In this document: positions 1-5,545 of the stretch, in pieces
Position numbering within the stretch: position 1 is the stretch's first letter
How the letters are laid out: the number at the start of each line of letters is the position of its first letter
Assembly: GCA_044870295.1 (NCBI GenBank)
Contig: JBIOYQ010000026.1
Span: forward strand, 1 to 6,475
Direction of reading: 5' to 3'
DNA: 6,475 nt
Origin: AC-52 sp044870295
GTDB taxonomy: Bacteria > Actinomycetota > UBA4738
Notes under the pieces: generated by a model
Told to the model about the DNA's origin: nothing
The model's input: only the letters and a program-made list of their open reading frames with translations
Databases searched by the model: none
Made by a program: the position numbers and the translations under genes

Positions 1-563
1 AATCGACCGGGTTCGCCAAGTGGTCCGACGCCAACGCGCTCGACCAGGAACTTGGCGGGGCTGGAACCTTCCCCGACCTGCCGCTGGACATCACCGCTCC
101 CGGTGAGGAGTCCGGCACGTACGACGCCTTCATCGAGCTCGCACTGAAGAGCACCGCGGACGAGCGGAGCCAGCCGGACGACCAGACCCGCCCGGACTAC
201 CAGGCCTCACCCAACGACAACGTGATCATCCAAGCCATGGAGGGGTCCGACGGAGCGTTCGGATGGGTTGGTTTCGCCTACGCGGAGGCGAACGCGAGTG
301 GCGTGAAGATCCTCGGCGTCGACGGTGGGGACGGGTGCGTCAGCCCCAGCCGCGACACCATCGCCAACGGGAGCTACCCGCTGTCGAGGTCCCTGTACAT
401 CTACGTGAACACCGACAAGGCCAAGGCCAACGCAGCGGTGAAGTCCTATGTGGACTTCTACCTCCAGGGCGTGAAGGACTTCGTCTCACAGGCGGGGTAC
501 GTCGACCTTCCGGACGCGGACATCCAGGCGACACAGCAGGCGTGGACCGCGGCGGGGGTCTGA
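1..563 (+). CDS. pstS: PstS phosphate-binding protein, C-terminal part (5' end outside window)
   Basis: Solute-binding subunit of the high-affinity phosphate ABC importer. It captures Pi outside the membrane and delivers it to PstC/PstA. The reading frame is open from base 3 to a TGA at 561-563, giving 186 visible residues; the N-terminus, with any signal peptide or lipobox, lies upstream of the window. In the visible part, ESGTYD (about residues 36-41) matches the SGT phosphate-contacting loop of PstS proteins. YPLSRSLYIYV (125-135) is the characteristic conserved segment of the second lobe, and the tail ends in the family-typical helix followed by Y-V-DLP. The first in-frame ATG, at 222, is internal, because family-like sequence continues upstream of it. 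pstC follows after 37 bp with no terminator visible, so the two are probably co-transcribed. Identity as PstS is supported independently by pstCAB downstream. Confidence 0.93.
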   Translation, partial: STGFAKWSDANALDQELGGAGTFPDLPLDITAPGEESGTYDAFIELALKSTADERSQPDDQTRPDYQASPNDNVIIQAMEGSDGAFGWVGFAYAEANASGVKILGVDGGDGCVSPSRDTIANGSYPLSRSLYIYVNTDKAKANAAVKSYVDFYLQGVKDFVSQAGYVDLPDADIQATQQAWTAAGV

Positions 564-600
564 CCGCGATCACCCTGGCTAAGCTACGCGCGAGAGGCGG

Positions 601-1545
601 ATGAGCGTCGAGACCATGCCTGGAGAGCGTCGGTTCATGCTTGCCGATCTGGCGGGGGATCCCAGGCGCCGGCGGAAGGAAGCGCTGATCCGCCACGGGT
701 TCTTCGCTGCGGCGACCGTTTCGCTGCTGATCAGCGCGCTCATCGTGCTGAGCCTGGTCGGCAGAGCGGTCGGGTTCCTGACCCAGATCGACCTGGGGAG
801 CCTGTGGTCGCTGGGCTGGTTCCCTCGTCGGGGATTCTTCGACGTCAAGACCATCGTCGCCGGGACCCTGTTGGTCAGTGTCATCGCCATGGTGGTGGCA
901 GCCCCTTTGGGGCTCGGCGCAGCCATCTATCTCTCCGAATACGCGAGTGCTCGTTCTCGCCGGTTCCTCAAGCCGATCCTGGAAACCCTGGCCGGCATCC
1001 CCAGTGTGGTCATGGGTTTCTTCGCCCTGACCTTCATCAGCCCGGAGATCGTGCAGCGAATCAACAGCCAGTCCGAGTTGTTCAACTTCGCTTGCGCAGG
1101 GATCGGTGTCGGCATCCTGGTCGTTCCCCTGGTCGCGTCGGTCGCGGAAGACGCTCTGCACTCCGTGCCGTCGTCCATCCGAGAGGCTTCCTATGGGCTG
1201 GGGGCGAAGCGGATGACGACGTCGGTGCGAGTCGTCGTGCCGGCAGCGGTCTCCGGGATCGTGGCCGCGCTCATCCTGGGAGTGTCCAGGGCGATCGGGG
1301 AGACGATGGTGGTTGCCATCGCGGCCGGAGGGACGGGCGGATCGCTCTTCTCGTTGAACATCTTCCGGCACGGCCAGACCATGACCGGCGCGATGACGTC
1401 GTTGGCAACCGGCTCCGATCAGGTCCGTGGCGCGGCTGGTGCCTATCCCAGCCTCTTCTTCGTCGGCCTCCTGCTCTTCCTCATGACCTTCGGACTGAAC
1501 GTGATCAGTGAGCGATTCGTGCGGCGTGTGAGGAAGTCCTACTGA
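601..1545 (+). CDS. pstC: PstC, phosphate ABC transporter permease
   Basis: One of the two membrane subunits forming the Pi channel of PstSCAB in the cytoplasmic membrane. The 314 residues show about six hydrophobic segments (near 34-56, 84-108, 128-147, 165-181, 216-238 and 283-303), usual for PstC. The cytoplasmic EAA loop that docks on the ATPase is seen at 189-220 (VPSSIREASYGLGAKR, then a conserved VP), followed by SRAIGET (229-235), a hallmark of Pst permeases. AGIPSVVMGFFAL (131-143) and AAIYLSEYA (107-115) are also typical. The basic N-terminus (PRRRRK, 21-26) fits a cytoplasmic start. The ATG at 601 is chosen for the GAGAGG at 592-597, although the spacing is short; in-frame ATGs at 616 and 637 are alternatives. 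The stop TGA overlaps the pstA ATG by one base (TGATG), which implies translational coupling. Confidence 0.96.
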   Translation: MSVETMPGERRFMLADLAGDPRRRRKEALIRHGFFAAATVSLLISALIVLSLVGRAVGFLTQIDLGSLWSLGWFPRRGFFDVKTIVAGTLLVSVIAMVVAAPLGLGAAIYLSEYASARSRRFLKPILETLAGIPSVVMGFFALTFISPEIVQRINSQSELFNFACAGIGVGILVVPLVASVAEDALHSVPSSIREASYGLGAKRMTTSVRVVVPAAVSGIVAALILGVSRAIGETMVVAIAAGGTGGSLFSLNIFRHGQTMTGAMTSLATGSDQVRGAAGAYPSLFFVGLLLFLMTFGLNVISERFVRRVRKSY

Positions 1546-2504
1546 TGGGTCTCTCTCGGCCCGACCCGGGAACGGAAGTCGGTCTGACTCGAGGCAGGCC
1601 GGCCTTCGAGGTGGCCCGAGCGCTGCGAGGCAAGCGCCTGGACGTGCGCGGGACCATCTTCCGGATCGCGCTCCTGTCCACCCTGGTGATCTCGCTCGCG
1701 GTGCTCGCGACCCTGCTGTCCCAGGTCGTGAGCGAAGGCTGGGCCGTGTTTCGCGACCGGGGCACCGGATTCCTCACCAGCGAGATGTCCGCGCTGGCTT
1801 CCCGCGCTGGTGTCTGGCAGGGTCTGTGGGGATCGATGCTCCTCATGGTGTTCGTGGTCGCGCTGGCGTTTCCCATCGGGATCGCCGCCGCCATCTACCT
1901 GGAGGAATACGCGGCGGACACGCGGGTCAATCGACTGATCTCGGTCAACATCCGAAACCTCGCCGGGGTTCCGTCCATCGTGTACGGGCTGCTGGGCCTG
2001 GCCATCTTCGTGCTGTTCCTGCGACCGCTGACCGGCGGCCTCACGGCCGTTTCGGGTGGGCTGACCCTCGCCGTCCTGGTCCTCCCGATCGTGATCATCA
2101 CGTCCATGGAGGCCATCCGTGCCGTCCCGAGCAGCATCCGAGAAGCCGCCTACGCCGTCGGGGGTACGAAGTGGCAGGTCATCAGGCATCACGTCCTGCC
2201 GTACGCCAGCCCGGGCATCCTGACCGGCACCGTCCTGTCGGTGGCTCGAGCCCTTGGTGAGACGGCGCCGTTGATCCTGGTTGGGGCGATCACTGGGGTG
2301 TTCTTCCAGTCGAGCGGCGGTCCCATCGCCAAGCTTCATGGGCCGTACACCTCGCTGCCGACCCTCATCTTCAACTGGTCGCGACAGCCGGGGGATGACT
2401 TCAAACAGCTGACGGCCGCCGCCATCATCGTGCTCCTGGTGCTGATCCTTACGATCAACGCCGCGGCGATCCTTCTTCGGAACCGATATGAACGGACATG
2501 GTGA
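1545..2504 (+). CDS. pstA: PstA, phosphate ABC transporter permease
   Basis: Second membrane subunit of the Pst importer, pairing with PstC. It has 319 residues, slightly longer than many PstA proteins because of a hydrophilic N-terminal tail of about 37 residues. Hydrophobic segments lie near 38-62, 94-119, 138-158, 170-187, 222-250 and 290-312. Family marks are AAIYLEEYA (115-123), NLAGVPSIVYGLLGLAIF (138-155), the EAA loop VPSSIREAAYAVGGTKW (194-210) and ARALGETAPLI (234-244). The last separates PstA (GETAPL) from PstC (GETMVV). The ATG at 1545 overlaps the pstC stop, and AGGA at 1531-1534 lies about 10 bases upstream. VPSSIREA and xRAxGET are shared with PstC, as expected from the ancient duplication of these permeases. 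Confidence 0.96.
   Translation: MGLSRPDPGTEVGLTRGRPAFEVARALRGKRLDVRGTIFRIALLSTLVISLAVLATLLSQVVSEGWAVFRDRGTGFLTSEMSALASRAGVWQGLWGSMLLMVFVVALAFPIGIAAAIYLEEYAADTRVNRLISVNIRNLAGVPSIVYGLLGLAIFVLFLRPLTGGLTAVSGGLTLAVLVLPIVIITSMEAIRAVPSSIREAAYAVGGTKWQVIRHHVLPYASPGILTGTVLSVARALGETAPLILVGAITGVFFQSSGGPIAKLHGPYTSLPTLIFNWSRQPGDDFKQLTAAAIIVLLVLILTINAAAILLRNRYERTW
2500..2504 (+). promoter_or_regulatory. Possible Shine-Dalgarno favouring the pstB start at 2509
   Basis: GGTGA, overlapping the pstA stop codon, can pair with the 3' end of 16S rRNA and lies 4 bases before the ATG at 2509. The other in-frame ATG at 2488 has only a weak CGGA-like match upstream. The site is short, so it only tips the choice. Confidence 0.35.
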
Positions 2505-2508
2505 AGTC

Positions 2509-3420
2509 ATGGATACTCGAATCGACATGACGACACAGCCGGTGGAGGAATCCGAGTCGAGAGAGAAGCCACGGCCGCCCGTCGTGGCGACCGGGCCCGA
2601 GAGGCCAGGAGAAGGCGGATCCGCGCGGGAGGCATCGGTCCAGCCTGAGGTCGTCTTCGACGTGCAGGATCTCGCGGTGTACTACGGTGCCTTTCGCGCC
2701 GTCCGGGACGTGAGCCTGCCGATCTACCGGAACCGCATCACGGCCCTGATCGGCCCTTCCGGATGCGGCAAGACCACCGTGCTCCGCTGCCTCAACAGGA
2801 TGAACGACCTGATCCCCGGCGCCAGGGTGGAGGGGCGCGTCCTCTACCACGGGGTCGATCTCTATGATCACGCCGTCGATCCCGTCGAGGTCAGACGACG
2901 GATCGGCATGGTGTTCCAGAAACCGAATCCCTTCCCGAAGAACATCTACGAGAACGTTGCGTTCGGCCCCAGGGTCGCCGGCCACAAGAAGAGTCTCGAC
3001 GACGTCGTCGAGGAGTCGCTCAAGAAGGCGGCGCTGTGGGACGAGGTGAAGGACAAGCTGAGAGATTCGGCGATGGCTCTCTCGGGTGGCCAGCAGCAGC
3101 GCTTGTGCATCGCACGGGCCATCGCCGTCGAACCCGACGTCATCCTGATGGACGAGCCATGCTCGGCGCTCGACCCCATCGCCACGCTGCGGATCGAGGA
3201 GCTGATGGAGGACCTGGCGAACGACTACACGATCGTCATCGTGACGCACAACATGCAACAGGCCGCTCGCGTGAGCACATGGACGGCCTTCCTCACCGTC
3301 GACGTGACCGAGGAAGGGCAGCGCACGGGGACGCTCGTGGAGTACCGTCAGACCGAGAAGATCTTCACCAACCCGACCGATCGACGTACCGAGGACTACG
3401 TGACTGGAAGGTTCGGCTAG
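2509..3420 (+). CDS. pstB: PstB, phosphate ABC transporter ATP-binding subunit
   Basis: ATPase that powers Pi import through PstC/PstA on the cytoplasmic face. It has 303 residues from the ATG at 2509; an in-frame ATG at 2488 would add 7 residues and overlap pstA by 17 bases. All nucleotide-binding motifs are intact (numbered from 2509): Walker A GPSGCGKTT (82-90), Q-loop VFQKPNPFPKNIYENV (135-150), signature LSGGQQQR (191-198), Walker B VILMDEP (211-217), D-loop SALDP (219-223) and H-loop VTHN with His247. The NPFP Q-loop and the end TEDYVTGRFG are diagnostic for PstB rather than another importer ATPase. The first ~45 residues form a polar, Pro/Glu/Arg-rich tail before the ABC core, making it longer than the usual 250-260 residues. 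A roughly 10-residue insert (VDVTEEGQRTG) precedes LVEY, as in many actinobacterial PstB proteins. The stop overlaps the phoU GTG (TAGTG). Confidence 0.96.
   Translation: MDTRIDMTTQPVEESESREKPRPPVVATGPERPGEGGSAREASVQPEVVFDVQDLAVYYGAFRAVRDVSLPIYRNRITALIGPSGCGKTTVLRCLNRMNDLIPGARVEGRVLYHGVDLYDHAVDPVEVRRRIGMVFQKPNPFPKNIYENVAFGPRVAGHKKSLDDVVEESLKKAALWDEVKDKLRDSAMALSGGQQQRLCIARAIAVEPDVILMDEPCSALDPIATLRIEELMEDLANDYTIVIVTHNMQQAARVSTWTAFLTVDVTEEGQRTGTLVEYRQTEKIFTNPTDRRTEDYVTGRFG
3406..3411 (+). promoter_or_regulatory. Shine-Dalgarno of phoU
   Basis: GGAAGG inside the end of pstB lies 8 bases before the GTG at 3420. It supports this non-ATG start over the more upstream in-frame ATG at 3036, which lies deep in the pstB coding region. 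Confidence 0.6.
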
Positions 3421-4097
3421 TGCAGACCGCGCGCAAGCGGTTCCACGAGGAACTCTCTGCTCTGGAGCGGGAGGTGGCCGGCGAGGGGGAGAAGGCCGAG
3501 CAGGCTTTGGCACGGTCCATCGAGGCCGTGGTTCACAAGGACGAAGCGCTGGCGGACGAGGTGGTTGCCAACGACGACGCCATCGACGCGAAGTACCTCG
3601 ATGTCGAACGGCGCATCATCGACCTGCTGGCCATGCAGACGCCGGTGGCCAGAGACCTTCGGCTGGTCTCGGCCATCATGCACATCAACCTGCACCTGGA
3701 GCGCGTGGGGGACATGGCGGTCAACATCGCCAAGATCGCCAAGGCCACCCGCGACCTTCCGACCGACCCGACGGTGTTGTCCCATCTGGAGGAGATGGCC
3801 GACGTCAGCCGCGGCATGCTCCGGACGGCGCTCGACGCCTTCGTTCGGCGCGATCTCCAGCTCTGCCTGACCCTGCCGAAGCTCGACGACCCGGTCGACC
3901 GCTTGAATCGAGGCATGTACCTGGAGGTGGTCCGGCTGGGTAGCGATCCGCGCCTCCTGGAGTGGGGCGTGCAGATGCACATGGTGTCCCGGCAGCTGGA
4001 GCGCGTGGGTGACCACGCCGTGGACATCGGTGAGCAGGTTGCGTTCCTCCTCACCGGGGAGTTCCGTGAGTTCACCGACGCGTCCCACCCAGACTGA
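3420..4097 (+). CDS. phoU: PhoU, phosphate signalling regulator
   Basis: Cytoplasmic protein that links Pst transporter activity to the phosphate two-component system, normally keeping the Pho response off when Pi is plentiful. It has 225 residues from a GTG that overlaps the pstB stop. The PhoU fold is two repeated three-helix bundles, and both repeats are visible. Each has the metal-binding E-x-x-x-D signature: ERVGDMAVNIAK at 94-105 and ERVGDHAVDIGEQ at 194-206, exactly 100 residues apart. The conserved MQTPVARDLRLVSAI (72-86) stands before the first motif and QMHMVSRQLERVGD before the second. Length agrees with the usual 210-240 residues. The reading frame extends upstream to an ATG at 3036, but that part is a shadow of pstB. 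The 3' end overlaps the start of the response regulator. Confidence 0.95.
   Translation: MQTARKRFHEELSALEREVAGEGEKAEQALARSIEAVVHKDEALADEVVANDDAIDAKYLDVERRIIDLLAMQTPVARDLRLVSAIMHINLHLERVGDMAVNIAKIAKATRDLPTDPTVLSHLEEMADVSRGMLRTALDAFVRRDLQLCLTLPKLDDPVDRLNRGMYLEVVRLGSDPRLLEWGVQMHMVSRQLERVGDHAVDIGEQVAFLLTGEFREFTDASHPD
4056..4061 (+). promoter_or_regulatory. Shine-Dalgarno deciding the response-regulator start
   Basis: GGGGAG, within the end of phoU, lies 4 bases before the GTG at 4066. It is the best ribosome-binding match among the candidate starts (ATG 4009, GTG 4030, TTG 4039, GTG 4066). Confidence 0.5.
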
Positions 4098-4788
4098 GCC
4101 AAGGAAGCCGCGGGTCCTCCTGGTCGAGGACGAGCCCACCCTGGCCGACACCGTCGCTTATGCCCTGCGGCAGGAGGGCATGGACGTGGTCCTGGCGAGG
4201 GACGGCGAGGGGGCCATGGAGCGTTTCCACGCCGATGCTCCGTCCCTCGTCCTGCTCGACGTGATGTTGCCGAGTCTGTCCGGCCTGGACGTGTGTCGCC
4301 TCATCAGGGCCGAGTCGACGGTTCCCATCATCATCCTCACGGCGAAGGATTCGGAGGCAGACAAGGTGGCCGGCCTCGAACTGGGGGCCGACGACTACGT
4401 GACCAAACCGTTCTCGATGAGGGAACTCGTGTCCCGTCTGCGCGCCCACCTCCGTCGCGCGGGCATGGGCGATGGGGGACGTGGCGCCACTCGGTTCGCG
4501 GGCGGGCCGGTGGAGCTCGACCCGGAACGGCACGAGGCCACGGTCCGCGGCGACTCGGTGGCGTTCACGCCGAAGGAGTTCGAGCTGCTCGAGACGTTCC
4601 TCTCCTCGAAGGGCCGCCTCCTCACCAGGGAGTTCCTGATCCGAGAGGTGTGGGGCACGGACTACTTCGGGGACACCAAGACCCTGGACGTCCACGTCAA
4701 GCGACTGCGACAGAAGATCGAGGAGGAGCCCCACCGGCCGCAGCACATCATCACGGTGAGGGGGTTGGGCTACAAGTTCGTCGACTGA
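4066..4788 (+). CDS. phoB: PhoB/OmpR-family response regulator (winged helix)
   Basis: DNA-binding response regulator, probably the transcriptional output of phosphate sensing. It has 240 residues from the GTG at 4066. The receiver domain (about 16-130) has the acidic pair Glu21-Asp22 in LLVEDEP, phosphoacceptor Asp65 in LLDVMLPSLSG, Thr92 in IILTAKD and Lys114 in DDYVTKPFS, so phosphorylation chemistry is intact. The C-terminal winged helix (about 145-240) shows FTPKEFELLETFLS, a recognition-helix region TLDVHVKRLRQKIE and the end VRGLGYKFVD, all typical of OmpR/PhoB proteins. An ATG at 4009 would add 19 residues that are a Ser/Pro/Arg-rich shadow of phoU, so it is not preferred. The gene overlaps phoU by 32 bases. 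Position beside pst-phoU suggests PhoB or RegX3-like function, but the target sites and partner kinase cannot be read from the window; the symbol is provisional. Confidence 0.9.
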   Translation: MSSPTRPTQTEPRKPRVLLVEDEPTLADTVAYALRQEGMDVVLARDGEGAMERFHADAPSLVLLDVMLPSLSGLDVCRLIRAESTVPIIILTAKDSEADKVAGLELGADDYVTKPFSMRELVSRLRAHLRRAGMGDGGRGATRFAGGPVELDPERHEATVRGDSVAFTPKEFELLETFLSSKGRLLTREFLIREVWGTDYFGDTKTLDVHVKRLRQKIEEEPHRPQHIITVRGLGYKFVD

Positions 4789-4838
4789 CGGGGAGCCCAC
4801 CCGCCAGGTTTGCGCCGGGTCGTCCGCTCTGCTATCCA

Positions 4839-4860
4839 GAGCCGCATGCCACATCGGCTC
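4839..4860 (+). other. Short inverted repeat in DUF47 leader
   Basis: GAGCCG (4839-4844) and CGGCTC (4855-4860) form a perfect 6-bp G+C-rich stem with a 10-base loop, ending 8 bases before the strong Shine-Dalgarno. No T-run follows, so it is not a standard intrinsic terminator. It could be a leader hairpin, a protein-binding dyad or chance. Confidence 0.3.
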
Positions 4861-4868
4861 GGTCACCT

Positions 4869-4875
4869 GGAGGGG
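4869..4875 (+). promoter_or_regulatory. Strong Shine-Dalgarno of the DUF47 gene
   Basis: GGAGGGG lies 5 bases before the ATG at 4881. It is the strongest ribosome-binding match in the window and fixes this start, although the frame stays open upstream through the response-regulator region. Confidence 0.75.
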
Positions 4876-4880
4876 CAAGC

Positions 4881-5498
4881 ATGAGACTTCGGGTCATCCC
4901 TCGAAGCGAGGACTTCTACGAACTGTTCGAGCGACAAGCGGCCAACCTGGCCGACACGGCCGGCCTCCTCCTCAAGCTCCTCACGACCTATCACGATCCC
5001 GAGGCGGCGCACGCCGAGATCGCGCAACGCGAGCACGACGGCGACGAGATCACGCACCAGATCATCCGGGCCCTGAACACCACGTTCGTGACGCCCTTCG
5101 ACCGGGAGGACATTCATCGGCTGGCGTCGCTCCTCGACGACATCCTCGACGGCATCGAGGCAGTCTCGGACCTGCTGGTCCTGCATCAGATCGAGGGGCC
5201 ACTCCCTGAAATGCTGCAGCAGGCCGAGGTCCTGGCCCGCGCGACGGACCAGACGTACCAGGCCATGACGGCTCTCCGGAACCTGCGCGGCTTGGACCAG
5301 TACTGGGTCGAGATCAACCGACTCGAGAACGAAGGCGACCGGATCTACCGCCGCACCGTGGCGCACCTGTTCTCGGGTGAGTACAAGGCGATGGACGTCC
5401 TCAAGTGGAAGGATCTCGTCGATCAGCTCGAGGCGGCCATCGACAAGAGCGAGGACGTCGCGAACACCCTCGAATCGATCGTGCTGAAGCACGCGTAG
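4881..5498 (+). CDS. DUF47 family (PhoU-like) protein, probable PiT accessory/regulator
   Basis: Cytoplasmic all-helical protein of the DUF47/YkaA (PhoU_div) family, distantly related to PhoU and usually encoded beside PiT permeases, whose activity it is thought to affect. It has 205 residues, the normal family size. Characteristic sequence: RSEDFYELFERQA (8-20), the first acidic motif EHDGDEITHQI (51-61), FVTPFDREDIHRLA (69-82) leading to the acidic helix LLDDILDGIEA (84-94), the second acidic motif LENEGDRIYRR (148-158), and a conserved W-K-D-L then LEAAIDKSEDVAN (183-195). The two E-x-x-x-D motifs (51-55 and 149-153) resemble the metal-binding motifs of PhoU. The start is fixed by the strong Shine-Dalgarno. 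The pit gene follows 47 bp downstream on the same strand, and the pair is probably an operon. The exact biochemical role of DUF47 is not settled for most members. Confidence 0.92.
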   Translation: MRLRVIPRSEDFYELFERQAANLADTAGLLLKLLTTYHDPEAAHAEIAQREHDGDEITHQIIRALNTTFVTPFDREDIHRLASLLDDILDGIEAVSDLLVLHQIEGPLPEMLQQAEVLARATDQTYQAMTALRNLRGLDQYWVEINRLENEGDRIYRRTVAHLFSGEYKAMDVLKWKDLVDQLEAAIDKSEDVANTLESIVLKHA

Positions 5499-5545
5499 AT
5501 GCGCGGGGCCCTCGGGATCGACACGAATCTGGCGGATCCGCGCCC

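Larger units (their letters stand above)
4789..4880 (+). promoter_or_regulatory. Intergenic region before DUF47-pit, possible promoter
   Basis: This is the largest gap in the window (92 bp). A weak sigma-70-like pair can be drawn as TTGCGC (4810-4815), a 17-base spacer and TATCCA (4833-4838), each matching only half of the consensus. No U-tract terminator follows the response regulator, so read-through from the pst-phoU side is equally possible. It holds the inverted repeat and ribosome-binding site listed separately. Promoter status is speculative. Confidence 0.25.

Noticed and set aside
564..600. Possible terminator or promoter between pstS and pstC
   Set aside because: The 37-bp gap has no stable dyad followed by T residues and no convincing promoter; it contains only the pstC ribosome-binding site.
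340..1371. Long minus-strand open frame (343 codons) across pstS and pstC
   Set aside because: Its translation is dominated by Arg, Asp, Gly, Pro and His with no domain, and it lies opposite clear pstS/pstC coding. It is a shadow caused by high G+C at third positions.
1539..2528. Minus-strand open frame (329 codons) opposite pstA
   Set aside because: It covers pstA almost exactly, is highly polar and low in complexity, and shows no family features; antisense shadow.
3036..3419. Upstream extension of phoU to the ATG at 3036
   Set aside because: The added 128 residues are an Arg/Gly/Asp-rich out-of-frame reading of pstB; the GTG at 3420 has a good Shine-Dalgarno and gives a normal PhoU length.
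2455..3513. Minus-strand open frame (352 codons) opposite pstB
   Set aside because: Composition is typical of the reverse complement of a G+C-rich gene; the + strand has every ABC ATPase motif.
3417..4151. Minus-strand open frames opposite phoU
   Set aside because: They are shadows of an unambiguous PhoU coding sequence and have no recognisable domain.
4799..4820. ACCCG/CGGGT dyad just after the response regulator as an intrinsic terminator
   Set aside because: The stem is only 5 bp with a 12-base loop and no T-tract follows, so it does not meet the pattern of a terminator.
4072..4878. Minus-strand open frame opposite the response regulator
   Set aside because: It mirrors the + strand gene, with no motif and no convincing start signal.
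4293..4880. Upstream extension of the DUF47 gene to 4293
   Set aside because: The extension is an out-of-frame reading of the response regulator; the ATG at 4881 has a very strong Shine-Dalgarno and matches family N-termini.
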